Source: Symsagittifera roscoffensis (Eukaryota; Xenacoelomorpha; Acoela; Convolutidae). Taken from it: a DNA stretch of 64,000 bases. Positions 54,022-64,000 of this stretch are shown here, one piece after another. Under the pieces are notes generated by a model. That model ran no database searches. It saw only the letters and a list, made by a program, of their open reading frames with translations, and was not told the origin of the DNA. Within the stretch, counting starts at the first letter, position 1; the number at the start of each line of letters is the position of its first letter. The stretch is from positions 899,688 through 963,687 of the forward strand of contig NC_087064.1 of NCBI RefSeq assembly GCF_963678635.1, in the 5' to 3' direction. The position numbers and the translations under genes are program-made.

Positions 54022-54191
54022 CAGCGGCAGCCGTACCAGGGTTTACAAACAGATCCGGTATTAATCCTACAAGGAGCGAAGGAGTCTACTACCGTTACAT
54101 CCCACAAGAGCTGCTTACCAACAGCCCATGGAACGAGCGTCAAACCGTCTGGTCGCTTCTGATCGGTCCTGTAGAAGTGTCGTGGTTCTAA
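54022..54191 (+). CDS. candidate exon of unknown gene, or 5' exon of the TRAPPC12-like gene
   Basis: After CTCTTCCGCTTCAG (a good acceptor ending near 54024) the sequence becomes GC-rich and one frame reads AAVPGFTNRSGINPTRSEGV, YYRYIPQELLTNSP and WNERQTVWSLLIGPVEVSWF, then TAA. Its composition and amino-acid order look coding. A strong donor-like AAT|GTGAGTAG follows at 54204. It could be a last coding exon, or a 5' untranslated exon of the following gene. I do not recognise the peptide. Confidence 0.35.
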
Positions 54192-54204
54192 AACAGACGG
54201 AATG

Positions 54205-54280
54205 TGAGTAGATGGGCAACAATTAGGCTATTTTGGCTAGTAGATGGGCAGCAATTAGGCTCACAACAATTAGGCTATTT
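54205..54280 (+). repeat. 32-bp short tandem repeat
   Basis: GTAGATGGGCAACAATTAGG at 54208 recurs with one change at 54240, and a third partial unit ACAACAATTAGGCTATTTT follows at 54263. The ACAACAATTAGGCT string also occurs at 49115. Confidence 0.7.
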
Positions 54281-54671
54281 TTGAACGAATTTTCAAAATT
54301 TATTACGTAACGCCAAACTGACCATTATCGATTCGTCAAATCGTCAGATTAATACTACTGATCCGCCAAAACCGCCAATTTTCCCAGTTCACGGTCACAT
54401 TAAAAATTCGAAGTCGCCATGCATTTTGACGGCTTTCTGGTCGAATGTCACACATACTATTTAATAAGTTTATCAGAACAATTCAATTATACGTCAATTA
54501 AGGTGAAGAACAGTTATTGAGTATAATGATTGCAGAGCCCTAGTTTCTGGCCTTCTGTTAATAATTGGCTATGCTTATTTTAACGATTCAATTGTATCGC
54601 CCTATCCAACCTGAGCACTGATATTCGCGAGACGGAAGGACCCATTCAATAAATGTTTTTCTTTTCTTCAG

Positions 54672-54771
54672 GTAGATATGTATGATCCATCCTATTTCCC
54701 TGACCCTGGACGTCTGAGCACTCAAGGCAACATTCAGGCTGATACAAGTGCAACGCGATCAGCATCTCCTA
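54672..54771 (+). CDS. TRAPPC12: TRAPPC12-like gene, first identified exon
   Basis: The exon starts after CTTTTCTTCAG and ends phase 1 at CCT A before GTAAGC. It encodes VDMYDPSYFPDPGRLSTQGN and TSATRSASP. The ATG at 54678 is a reasonable translation start, since the exon otherwise continues from an unknown upstream exon. The N-terminal half of TRAPPC12 is disordered and poorly conserved in all animals, so identification rests on phase compatibility with the downstream exons. Part of the TRAPPIII vesicle-tethering complex (ER-Golgi and autophagy traffic). Confidence 0.5.
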
Positions 54772-55764
54772 GTAAGCTTTTGAAGTTTGATTGTAGTTCT
54801 TAAGGTCAGCTTGTTAGTCATGATTATCTAAATTGTGGAAAACTTGAGCGAAGCGAGAATCGCCGGTTGCAACTTGCCTACAAGTTTTTGATCTATTCTT
54901 CTAATGTTAGTTAAACGCTAATATGTGTTTGTAATATGCCTTCTCCTCGTTTATTTTGTAGAAAACGTCTTTACACTTTTTAAACATGCCTAAAACTTAT
55001 GGATTGAAACTTCCTGGAAAAATTGCGACCGGCAGTTCCGTTTCCCTCATGTTTTTTCATGCGCTTGCAACTAACAATTGTAACATTCGCCCAAATACTA
55101 CACAAATACGGAGTGTAGAAAAAGCACCTATTGACGACTGGCCGGTGTCAGTTACCTAAATTCTACTCGTTTTTCACCGTCTCGACCTAGCCAGTTGATT
55201 TTCTGGTCTGTTTAGGGCTAAGTAAAAAGTTACCATTTTTAGGCCATCAGTCAAACGACTTTTAATCAGCTTCCGTTTACATGCGAAGATAATCACATAG
55301 CTGGGTATCGGATCCCCAGACTACATGACTACCATGAAAAACACGGCTCGAATATCCTATTTTACTGTGTTTTTGGTGGAGATGGATTTCCTCTTCCTAG
55401 CTACTCATACTCTAAAATAACAGATAATACCGGTGTTAATTCAAATGTTTAGGACATCAGAGTAGCTAAAAAGTTAGTTTACTATAGTTTTTCACCATAT
55501 GACAGTCTCTGGGGGCCGAGTCTCCGATTCCGCGCTCCAGTAATAACGTCGATATTACTCTAACTTCGTGGCACGGGAGGGTACTGCTCCTTCCGTCTGC
55601 ACCACTGAGGCCTCCTTTCCTTCTATCGACTTCAATTAGCTGTCTTGCACTTGTTATTCGGGTTGTTGTGTTTTTCTTGTATTTTCGGGCTAAACATGGC
55701 CGTTTTTACATTTCTCAGAAATGTACCGTCGCAATTCGATTTTTTCTAAAAATTTTCTTCTAGA

Positions 55765-56190
55765 CACTGATGATGACTTCTTGTGGAAAATTTTATTTTT
55801 CCCTGAGATCATGCAAAGAATGATATTAAGTTGCAATTAAAATCTGCTTTTTTTCTAGCATTTGGCTGAATTATTATGGAATTATTTGTGCCATTCCCCC
55901 AGATTGGCACAGCGGAACCTTCCGTCGCTGCACGAAAACAATATTAGAGGCCTTAGTGGTTATAAATTGATGCTCCTTTACATCAATTTATAACCATTAA
56001 GGCCTCTAATGTTGTTTTCGTGCTGCGACGGAAGGTTCCGCTGTGCCAATCTGGGGGAATGGCACAAATAATTCCATATTAATTCAGCCAAATGCTAGAA
56101 AAAAAAACAGATTTTAATTGCACCTAAATATCATTCTTTGCATGATCTCAGGGAAAAATAAAAGTTTTCCACAAGAAGTCATCATCAGTG
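55765..56190. repeat. long near-perfect inverted repeat (about 209-bp arms, 8-base loop)
   Basis: The left arm starts CACTGATGATGACTTCTTG at 55765 and ends AAATTGATG at 55972. The right arm starts CATCAATTT at 55981 and ends CATCATCAGTG at 56190. The loop is CTCCTTTA. Only a few mismatches and small indels interrupt pairing (for example GTCGCTGC against GCTGCGAC with one extra base). As intronic RNA it would form a hairpin of about 430 nucleotides. Confidence 0.95.
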
Positions 56191-56805
56191 TGATCTGAAA
56201 AAGCAAAAAGTTGAACAAATGTGCGAGCCTTGTAATCTTCCTTCCTTTTGATTCCTTCGAGAATTAACCGCTATAAGCTCTCTCAGTTCCAATGCGGCGG
56301 CAGTTAGCTTTTAAACACATGCGTTTCTTAGCACATATTTTTCTCCTATATGCACAACTTGTACCACTTACAACCTTGTACCCCTTCGGCCGGTAGATAA
56401 CGCGAAGCTTCTCAACCTGGAGACAGACACAAATGGCACAAATAATTCCATAATAATTCTGCCAATTGCTAAAAAAAAGCAATTTTAATTGCAAATTAAT
56501 TATCATTCTTTGCATGATCTCAGGGGAAAATAAAAATTTTCCACAAGTAGTCATTATCAGTGTGCTCTGAAAAAGCAAAAAATTGAACAAATGGGTGAGC
56601 CTTATAACCTTCCTTCCTTTTGATTCCTTCGAGAATTAACTGCTATAAGCTCTCTCATTTCCAATGCGGCGGAAGTTAGCTTTTAAACACATGCGTTTCT
56701 TAGCACATATTTTTCTCCTATATGCACAACTTGTACCCCTTATAACCTTGTACCCCTTCGGCCGGTAGATAACGCGAAGCTTCTCAACTTGTAGACAGAC
56801 AAGCC
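56061..56805 (-). repeat. 372-bp tandem duplication with a small Cys/Lys/Arg-rich frame
   Basis: Unit 1 (56061-56434) and unit 2 (56435-56805) match at an offset of 372-374. The first half of unit 1 is also the outer right arm of the hairpin. On the minus strand each unit carries a frame with VEKLRVIYRPKGYKV, CAYRRKICAKKRMCLKAN and RRIGxERAYS, preceded in unit 1 by CTCCAG (possible acceptor). The frame is more conserved than its flanks in that its stops match, but two copies in an intron are not enough to call a gene. Confidence 0.8.
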
Positions 56806-57755
56806 CAAATGGGCTAACAAACAAACAAAACTGGCCATGTTTTGTCATATACTTTTTCGGTACAATTTTTTTTGGATTTTTTGTCTTTTTTCCATTTTCT
56901 TAGTCACTAAAAAACAATGAATGAAATGCGGCTTTACGCTTGCGATAGTACTACAGTTTTTTCTGGTAACGTTTGCTTGTCAAGTCGTGCTGTGTGAACT
57001 GAGTGTCTCGTTTGAGCAAAGGAGGCACTTAACTGGATAGGAAAATTTCCAGACCGAGACGGCTTTTGGTGAGAACGCTAAACTCGTGGGTAGGTAAGGC
57101 TAAGCCCAGCGCTTTTGAGGGTTGCGCGTGGATCCACTCTCTTATGTGAGGTTCAGTCAAGGATATCAACATCACTTTTTCAGCAATCTTGCTGAAAAAA
57201 ATGGTATTAACATCCTTCAAATTCAGATTTTTTAAATCTACCCAGTGAGATTAGATTTTTTTTTAGGTTTTTTTAGTAATAGGGATTACCTTAAACTTTC
57301 AATTGTTTTTAAAGATGAAGATTTATCATCCTCACCGCAATATATGTCAAGGGTAAAAAGCTCCTGTCAAAAGAAAAGATTAATTCATCGATCGGTGACT
57401 CAACTCTTCCGATTCTTACATTGATCAGCTCTGACTACACTATTTATATTGCTAAAACTTTTTTAAAAGGCCAAAAACCCATCGAAAGATTTCGAATGAT
57501 GCATATTTTAAGAGTTGTTTAATTTCAGCTTTCGTTTTTCTGCATGTTTTAAGTTTCCGGCTTGAGTAGTGTCGGCTTGGTAAATTAACTCGTTACCTTA
57601 CTGTACGTTGTTTGAACTGCAAAACTCTAATGCTTTGCATTCTGTGCTTCGAAGAGGACAAAAAATGTGGAATTTCGAACGTCACTGCAGCTTTTAGTTT
57701 TTTTCTATAATTAACCTTTTCCGGACTTAAAGGGCGTATAACCAAGTTTTAAAGA

Positions 57756-58150
57756 ATAATTAACGTAGTGAAGACTCTTATATAGGTCTTGCTGATTTAT
57801 TTTGTTTTTTTTTCAGGAAAAGTTTTAAAAGTCTTTAATAACTACATTATGTGCAGTCTTGTATGTTGATGCATTTATGAATGCACTTAGGTATATATGC
57901 ACTTTTTGAGTTGAATTGAAATTCATCTGCTGTAAGTGGCGTAAATAGAACTCTCCAAATACGAACGTAGAAATGGTGCGAAAAAAAACGAACGATTTCT
58001 AGTCGAAGTGGAATTTAATTTTTAGATTTCCAGCGGAATATAAACTTTACCTATTGATCCAGTTTTCTCTAGTTGGTTTCATCTTATCAAAAAAAGCGAC
58101 CCTCATAAATTGGCCTAGAAATTCAAAGAGCTTAAAGGGAATCTATTTTT
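57756..58150. repeat. dispersed intronic repeat, copy 1 (partners near 60470, 62310, 63780)
   Basis: It contains AACGTAGTGAAG.CTCTTATATAGGTC, an internal TTTTTTTTCAGGA, AGTGGAATTTA, CCAGCGGAATATAAA and TTACCTATTGATCCAGTTTT. The same blocks in the same order, with divergence, occur at 60470-60835, partly at 62310-62380 and at the window end 63780-64000. Confidence 0.6.
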
Positions 58151-58613
58151 TCTTTAAAATTCAAAAGTTTGATTTGTGCTTTCATAAGTCTGTTAGGTAA
58201 TGTCTAGTTTGTGCCCTTTTCTATGGCAAAAAAATGAAATGTCGTAGTTTTACCGTCAATTTTTTCCCTCTCCGATTCGCTATAGTGTGACTAATATTCC
58301 GACTTAATGCTTGATTTAATATTCTATGTTTGCAAACTGTTAAGTAACCCAAGGGTGAATTGGATACACGTGCTTGCAAAAATAGCAAAGAAAAGTCCTG
58401 TCTGGTTGTCTGAATATTGGACAAAATTTACCCAATCCAGAAAAGGAGTCAAGCAATGAATGTAGGTCATCATCACGGTCACTGAAGTGATTATGTTTGA
58501 ATAGCTGAACAGTTCCTTTGTCGGTCAAATCACTCATGGGCTCTTTTCAGCTGGGTATTTTTTATGTTGGGTATACTTAGTATAATGATGAGTTAAGCTC
58601 TTTGAGTACTTAG

Positions 58614-58819
58614 GAACCTTGCGAGAATTGGCGTTGGCTGACCAATATACAGCTCCTCATGCATCAGCTTATCAAAACGATAATCAACAGCCAATAAGTA
58701 GTCAGACTGCAGATGGTTATACGAATCAGCAATGGCCGCAGACAATCGAGGACTCAAATTTCCAGTCTGTATACATGGGAAATTCGGTGTATGGAGACAC
58801 GAACCAATTCGCAGACACG
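58614..58819 (+). CDS. TRAPPC12: TRAPPC12-like gene, exon 2
   Basis: The exon begins after GAGTACTTAG in phase 1 and ends phase 0 at ACG before GTTTGT. The peptide is Gln/Asn/Ser-rich and disordered: TLRELALADQYTAPHASAYQ, then QQWPQTIEDSNFQSVYMGNS and YGDTNQFADT. No domain is expected in this part of the protein. Phases agree with the exons on both sides (CCT A + GA ACC; ACG + AAT), which supports the model. Confidence 0.55.
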
Positions 58820-61631
58820 GTTTGTTTCTCATTGTCGTTATTATGCTTTCGTTAAAGAGTATTCTTCACATCTGTAGTCAAAGTTTGGATGCCAAAGTTA
58901 AAATAAACATAAAGCAGCTGATATATGGCATTGTCTAGACAGGGTAATGACATAAAATCTCAGCTATGAATCAAAATTCCAAGTGATTGTTCAATCGTTG
59001 TCGGTATAAGACCGAATTAAGTAAGGAAAAGTCCAAACCCATCCCCAAAGGTTCTGAAACTTGCTAGTCGTAGGCACCCATTTTCGGTTTCAAAAACAAA
59101 ACTTGAACTTTTTTGCTGTATGGTTACTGCTTCTAACTGTGTCCCATCCCTTGAAGCATCTAACATTTTGGATATCGAATCTATGTCACCAAAAAACTAT
59201 CTTATGAAAGCAATCGCCACCGATAATAAAAGGTGGAATGCCTCATACGCGAGGGACCGAATGTGCAAAATTTAAAATCAGATTTCAGTAATCTAAAATT
59301 TGGAAAGACAGCGTGAAAATCTGAAAGAAAGTAAACGTTTCCACGGACTTAATTTTGATTTAGGCCGAATATAAAAACGGCAGAAATATGCAAAATTTTC
59401 AAATTGTCTTTGACCGCCGCCGAATTAAAACAAATTTTATATTTCAAGGGTTTCGTTTTGAAAGAAGCAAAATATTGCTTCTTTTAATCCATTTTGTTTG
59501 AATGGCAATGGATTCTTTTTAAAAATTGACTTTCGGCTAATATTGTTTTCGCGCACGAGTTTTTTGCCTATTCGGTCCTTCGTGCATGAGAATAGCTCCC
59601 ATAATAAAGCACCAGAGAGCAGATTTTACGGCTGATCTTAAGCCGGATCAAAAATTTAATTTATCATTTACACACGCGGTTCCATTATTTATTTAGTGTC
59701 ATATTACGAATTTCACTTTTTCTAACCTAAGTCACCCATAAACGTCCTCATTCATTTGGTGGCACTTTTGCAGCAATAACACTGTATCTGGATATTGTTG
59801 TTGCATATCATTACATCTTTGTATCTAGTTCATGGTGGCTAGTATTTGAAAATTTTCAAGCGACCATGGCACATGATATTAAACGTGTTACTCTTAATTT
59901 CCTGAACGGGTGTTCGATTCAGGAAATTAGCAGACTTTTAATAATTATTTTGCTGTTATTTTTGCAGCTTCGGCACTAGGTGTGACTACTTTTTGAAATT
60001 TTAGTCTTAGTAAATCGTTTTCCGAAATTGAGTTGTACTTTTTTTTCAATTGTTCAATTTAACTTTTTGTCTGATGTTGCTAAGTTTTTGCTCAGAATTT
60101 CTCTTTGCTCAGAAACTTATGCGAATGGATTTTCAGCTTCCTTAATTGCAAATGATTCAAAGAGTTGCCATTTCTTTTGTCTCAAGTTTTTTCTTTCATT
60201 TGGAATTTTTTTCTTGAAGCAAGGCAAACGATTTTTATCTTCTGAAGAATTTTCTGATAACATCCATTTTTCGTTATCTACTTGTTATACAAACAAAAGT
60301 CGTGTATTTCGAGTTTACTTGTTTTCAACCTCGTTCAACTGGTGGTCAGCTAAAGTGCTCGGAGTACAGCATGAACATATGGCGCAATTGTCAAGGCATT
60401 AGACTGTAAAGGTAAAAGTCGGAAAGCTGATTCACATAGCTGGCGTTTTTATTTTATTTTAGGAGTCCATAAACGTAGTGAAGGTTCTTATATAGGTCGC
60501 GATGAATTTTTTGTATTTTTTTCAGGATAAGTCTTAAAGTTTGTTCACGCTGAATTTCGCTTTTTCGCGGTTTGGTTTTTGATTTATTTTTAAGTTCAAG
60601 TAATTTCTTTTGTTAAAAGGAAGACAAACTCCACTATCGAAGAGTGCAAGTGTAAAGGTCACGAAAAACGTGACCGTTTTCTAGTTTCGAAAGTGGAATT
60701 TACTTATCGATTACTCAGCAAAATAGAAATTTTACCTATTGATCCAGTTTTCTCAGTTTGGGCTGATTTGTTCGAAAAAGTGTCAATCAGAATTGTTCCG
60801 AAATTCAAAGAGCTTTAAGGTCATTTAATTTTTTTATTGGAATTTCAGATTTTTTCAGAAATTAATCCGTTTCGTTTTGTTTTTCTGTTTACTTGAGTTC
60901 ATTGACTCTTTTCCAACAGTCTGTTGGCTATGTTTTGTTCTTGAATTTTAAAGAGCTTTAAGGTCACATATTTTCGCTTTGAAATTCGAAAGTTTGTTTT
61001 TTTAAGAAAAAAATGTGTCGTTTTTTTTCTGTTTTCTTGCGTTCCTTGACTCTTTTCAACTGTCTGCTGGCTATATTTTAAGTTTTTTTGCCTTCTCTTG
61101 CAATTAGGGGAGGATCTAAGATTTTCTCGAGAGGGGTGACGGATTTTCAAAAAAAAATCGTATTAGGTCGACCAAATTGATTTTTAGAGCGCTCCCAGAA
61201 CACTACAAAGTCAGTATTTTGACCAAAAACAAAATTGCACTGAAGAAAACTTTATAAAAAAATAACAGATCAAAATGCCGTTTTTGGGAACTTTTTGGAA
61301 CATTTGTACCAAAAAATACTCAGTTTTTGCGCGCTCTCCTTCAAAATTAATATATTTTGGAAAATTTTGGGGCTGATCAAACAAAAAAAGGATGTCTTAA
61401 AATAGTACCGAAGGGGGACCCCTAAATCCGCCCCTGCTTGCAATTATGAAGCTCCCCTCTGCTATTTTTGCCCCTGTGTTTGCGAAACGTAGCTCCAAAT
61501 GTTTGCTGATTTTTCACCTTCGCTGATTTCGCTGGAGAAGGATTTGCTAGAAAAGGGTTTTTGGTCAAGAATGAAACCAATGTTTCTCATTTTTTTCTTA
61601 GACATTTCCTAGATTGAGTTTTTCTGTATAG
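58820..61631. other. TRAPPC12-like intron
   Basis: A 2.8 kb AT-rich intron. It contains the second dispersed-repeat copy (60470-60835) and a tandem pair with AGAGCTTTAAGGTCA (60809 and 60951) and GACTCTTTTC...CTGTTGGCTAT (60904 and 61049), offset about 143. A 124-codon frame at 60028-60402 is hydrophobic and has no motif; I take it as chance. Confidence 0.55.
60470..61080. repeat. dispersed intronic repeat, copy 2, with a 143-bp tandem extension
   Basis: Shares GTAGTGAAGG.TCTTATATAGGTC, CGCGGTTTG, AGTTTCGAAAGTGGAATTTA and TTTTACCTATTGATCCAG with the copy at 57756-58150. Its 3' part (60800-61080) is duplicated in tandem at an offset of about 143 bp. Confidence 0.6.
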
Positions 61632-62033
61632 AATATGCAAAATCAAATTGGAAATGCAAATCAAGGGATGAACCAGCTGATTATCGACGCTCAGTATATG
61701 TACAGCTCGGAAAGTCAAAGTTCATCTTACAACCCTAATGTTCAGTCATCACAAGGAACAGACAATGCAGTTCCACCTAGCATGTTCAGTACGGAGCGGT
61801 CAGTTACCCCGACCAATGCGATTAACGGAAATGCGGGGCTCAACAATCTGTCTGCCAATGCGCAAGTTGGCAATCTGCCAGCTGCTGCTGCATATCAAAC
61901 TAATGATTTCGGATTCAATGGACAATATGGAGGCGCCTCTGGTTTCATGGCCCAGGAGCCGGCAGTAGGAGGAATCCAAAATCAATCATCATTGGACGCA
62001 CTCTCTAATACTATAACTGCATCATCAAACCAG
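61632..62033 (+). CDS. TRAPPC12: TRAPPC12-like gene, exon 3 (disordered region)
   Basis: The exon begins after TTTCTGTATAG and ends phase 0 at CAG before GTTAAA. It encodes 134 residues rich in Asn, Gln, Ser, Gly and Ala, for example NMQNQIGNANQGMNQL, NLSANAQVGNLPAAAAYQT and GFNGQYGGASGFMAQEPA. This fits the disordered N-terminal half of TRAPPC12, although the composition (Asn/Gln) is lineage-specific. No domain is visible. Both ends match neighbouring exon phases. Confidence 0.6.
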
Positions 62034-62585
62034 GTTAAATATGACTATTTTCTTGTGTCCAACATCCTTTTTCCGTAGCTAGAGTAGGGATGCACAACCT
62101 ACACATGTTTAAATGTAAGTTAGTCTCAGCGATGTCGAAACAAGACCCCCTGTGCCTTAAATTTGATTTTTGTGGGTTGTTTAGAGATGATTAGTAAAAA
62201 TTTGTTAATCTGGGGCGGCTAATTCTGAGGGAAAGTTGGTTGCGTGCATCTGACAAGTCACAAAATTACGTGTTAGACTCGAATACAATTCAAGTATTTA
62301 CTCACTTCTAGCTTCAAAAATGGAATTTAAGTACCAATTTTTCCAGCGAATTATAAATTTTACTATTGTTCCAGTTTTCGTGGCTATGTTTGTCATGGGA
62401 AATTTTGGACATTTTCGGAATATGTGGCACCTACCTCATATTCTATTTTACTTGAACCGCAGATAATTTTTGCATCGCTAACGGTGCGAAGCTACCCTTC
62501 GCCTGTGTTTCTGACAATGGCTATTTGGCATTCTGTTGTTATGAAGTGTTATAAGAAGCATCAATATCTGTGCTGTCTTTGTTAG

Positions 62586-62958
62586 AGTTTCGGAGAGGCA
62601 CAAAGTGAGGAAAGGTCGATGCTTCACACCACTCCTATAGACTCCTACAACCCAGACAGCAGTAGTAGTGGTAGTACATCTGCCAAAGAGGATACTCTCA
62701 CGTTGAAAGATGATGACAGACATCGCATGTGGAGCTTTGACAACGAGTCCTCCGAACACGCCAATGTTCTAGAAACTTCTCAGCTGGAGAGACCCACTCT
62801 GATTCCGCCAGACAAAATGGAGAATGAAGACATAGCGGCCATGTGGGTTTGGAAGCCGAGTGTAGCCACAGCCATTAATAGATTCATGACCAGCCCGGTC
62901 AACACTTCATTGGAAAGAGACCAGATAACTACTCCTGGAATCATCGAGTCTGCACAAG
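62586..62958 (+). CDS. TRAPPC12: TRAPPC12-like gene, exon 4
   Basis: The exon starts AGT TTC GGA after TTTGTTAG and ends phase 1 (CAA G before GTTGAA). It contains a Ser-rich acidic region (DSSSSGSTSAKEDTLTLKDD) and then the conserved entry to the TPR half: AAMWVWKPSVATAINRFMTS, then ITTPGIIESAQG. This corresponds to the W-x-P-x-x-AT... and LTMPG... region of animal TRAPPC12. From here the similarity to the family is convincing. Confidence 0.75.
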
Positions 62959-63201
62959 GTTGAAAAGTTTAATAACACTCAGTTAAACTGAAATTTATTT
63001 TAGATCAGGGTTTGTTGTGAATCTAAGGTACTGTTTCTTATGCAAACTCCGTTGCTCGGATTTGAGGTTAATGTTTTTCAAAGATACAATTTGGTCGACA
63101 AGCAAGGTGATGTTGTTGATGCTGATGTTTGTGAGTTATAAAATGTTTTGTTGCAACTTGGGTGAATAAGTCGGATTAGATTTGCTTTGCTTTTGTTTCA
63201 G

Positions 63202-63452
63202 GCGACCCACTTCAAGACCTGCTGAGTAAATACACGAAGAACATACGCAACTTGTGCAAGTCATCCATGCTCAGTGCAGATGAGGAGGGACTGCAGGTGC
63301 TGATGGTGAATGAGAACTTCAGAGCAGCACTGGAGTTGACGGACAAGATACTGACTGGGTTCAACCAGGGCAGAGGCATGGCCTCCCACATGTCCAAACA
63401 TACTGTCCAGTCCATCAGAATATGGCACGCTAGAATCATTATCTTGACCAAG
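63202..63452 (+). CDS. TRAPPC12: TRAPPC12-like gene, exon 5 (start of TPR region)
   Basis: The exon starts GC GAC CCA after TTTTGTTTCAG and ends phase 0 at ACC AAG before GTCATT. Joining to exon 4 gives ESAQGDPLQDLLSKY, matching the conserved QGD..LL block. It continues SADEEGLQVLMVNENFRAAL, ELTDKILTGFNQGRG and HTVQSIRIWHARIIILTK, corresponding to the first helical (TPR) repeat of TRAPPC12, including the GQG.G and HT..S...W motifs. The gene continues beyond the window; remaining TPR repeats are not included. Confidence 0.85.
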
Positions 63453-64000
63453 GTCATTCTTTTCTCAACTGCTTCTAAAAGTCTCAACTGCTTCTAAAAA
63501 CAATCTTTCTGTTCACTCAGTCAAATTCCATCTCTGGAGACAAAGTAATCAGAATTGCAATGCAAGTAGTGTTCATGATTGTTTAATCCTTGAATTCTCA
63601 AGAGATTTATTTGTATAAAGTTTTTCAATTTTCAATCAAAATCAGTTGCACTAATTATATATTTTTTGGGTTAAACTTCAAAATTCCTGATTTTCAATTT
63701 CAACAAGCTTGATTTTAAGGTCAACAAATCTACTACCTCACTTTAATTTCCATCAACTACTTAAAAAGTCTAAAATTTGCTTACGCCCAAGACTTATCTT
63801 TCGCGGTTTGATTTTTGGATTCAACTCAAGTTCAAAGGTCACATCAAACTCGTCTGCTGGAAGTAATGGAAATTACGCCCTCTTACGAACGTGAAAATCT
63901 AAAAATCATGATTAATTACTTTGAGTTTCGAAAGTCGATTTAAATGTCTACATTTCCCAGCGGAATGAAAACATAACCTAATTGCTTCAGTTTTATGAAA
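63453..64000. other. TRAPPC12-like intron, truncated by the window end
   Basis: Starts with the donor GTCATT. The last 220 bases hold another copy of the dispersed intronic repeat (CGCGGTTTGATTTTTGG, GTTTCGAAAGTCGATTTAAA, CCCAGCGGAATGAAAA). No exon is visible. Confidence 0.6.

Larger units (their letters stand above)
54772..58613. other. TRAPPC12-like intron with nested repeats
   Basis: A 3.8 kb intron holding the long hairpin (55765-56190), the 372-bp tandem duplication (56061-56805) and one copy of the dispersed intronic repeat (about 57756-58150). Elsewhere AT-rich with only chance frames. Confidence 0.55.

Noticed and set aside
60028-60402. 124-codon hydrophobic frame in a TRAPPC12-like intron
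   Set aside because: It starts at a run of T and its hydrophobic content (Phe/Leu/Ser) reflects T-rich DNA; no motif and no splice context.

Overview
This is eukaryotic, metazoan DNA. The evidence is GT-AG introns, two recognisable animal genes split into exons, and a dense, mostly decayed load of retrotransposons. The base composition is AT-rich. I cannot place the species from the sequence. The mix of Gypsy-like elements, restriction-like-endonuclease (RLE) LINEs and CR1-like LINEs suggests an invertebrate, possibly marine, but that is inference.

Layout. (1) 0.5-4.5 kb holds a very decayed plus-strand LTR-retrotransposon remnant (zinc knuckles, an Asp-Ala-Gly protease remnant, an integrase H2C2 remnant). 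(2) 4.7-7.2 kb holds diverged repeats and a 0.6 kb terminal-inverted-repeat element packed with 30-bp repeats. (3) 7738-15938 carries three plus-strand exons of an SLC2/GLUT-type sugar transporter. The 6.56 kb intron between the first two is mostly a 99-bp satellite (about 53 units) with a 13-monomer higher-order repeat. (4) 18.8-23.9 kb is a G-poor, A/C-rich block with several broken plus-strand reading frames, one encoding a membrane-anchored, envelope-like protein; I do not recognise the family. (5) 24.0-37.7 kb is one minus-strand Gypsy-type element (gag, protease, RT, RNase H and a long tail, with no integrase seen) whose 6.4 kb interior is tandemly duplicated at near identity. (6) 37.3-39.8 kb holds two copies of the element's 5' end flanking a 25-bp minisatellite. 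(7) 41.4-48.5 kb holds two minus-strand LINEs with a C-terminal CCHC plus restriction-like endonuclease; the better one also carries an SGNH esterase frame and a PHD-like finger. (8) 48.8-49.0 kb is a small foldback element with a 12-bp flanking duplication. (9) 49.5-54.0 kb is a plus-strand CR1/Jockey-type LINE broken by few lesions. (10) 54.67 kb to the end holds five plus-strand exons of a TRAPPC12-like gene, continuing past the window, with introns containing a 0.43 kb near-perfect hairpin, a 372-bp tandem duplication and a dispersed intronic repeat family.

How it works together. The only clear host genes are the sugar transporter (membrane hexose transport) and TRAPPC12 (vesicle tethering, TRAPPIII). 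They are unrelated in function and separated by about 39 kb of nested mobile DNA. The elements themselves form the main story: internal duplications at 34 bp, 66 bp, 326 bp and 6.4 kb in one element, and PHD/esterase modules shared by two different LINE architectures.
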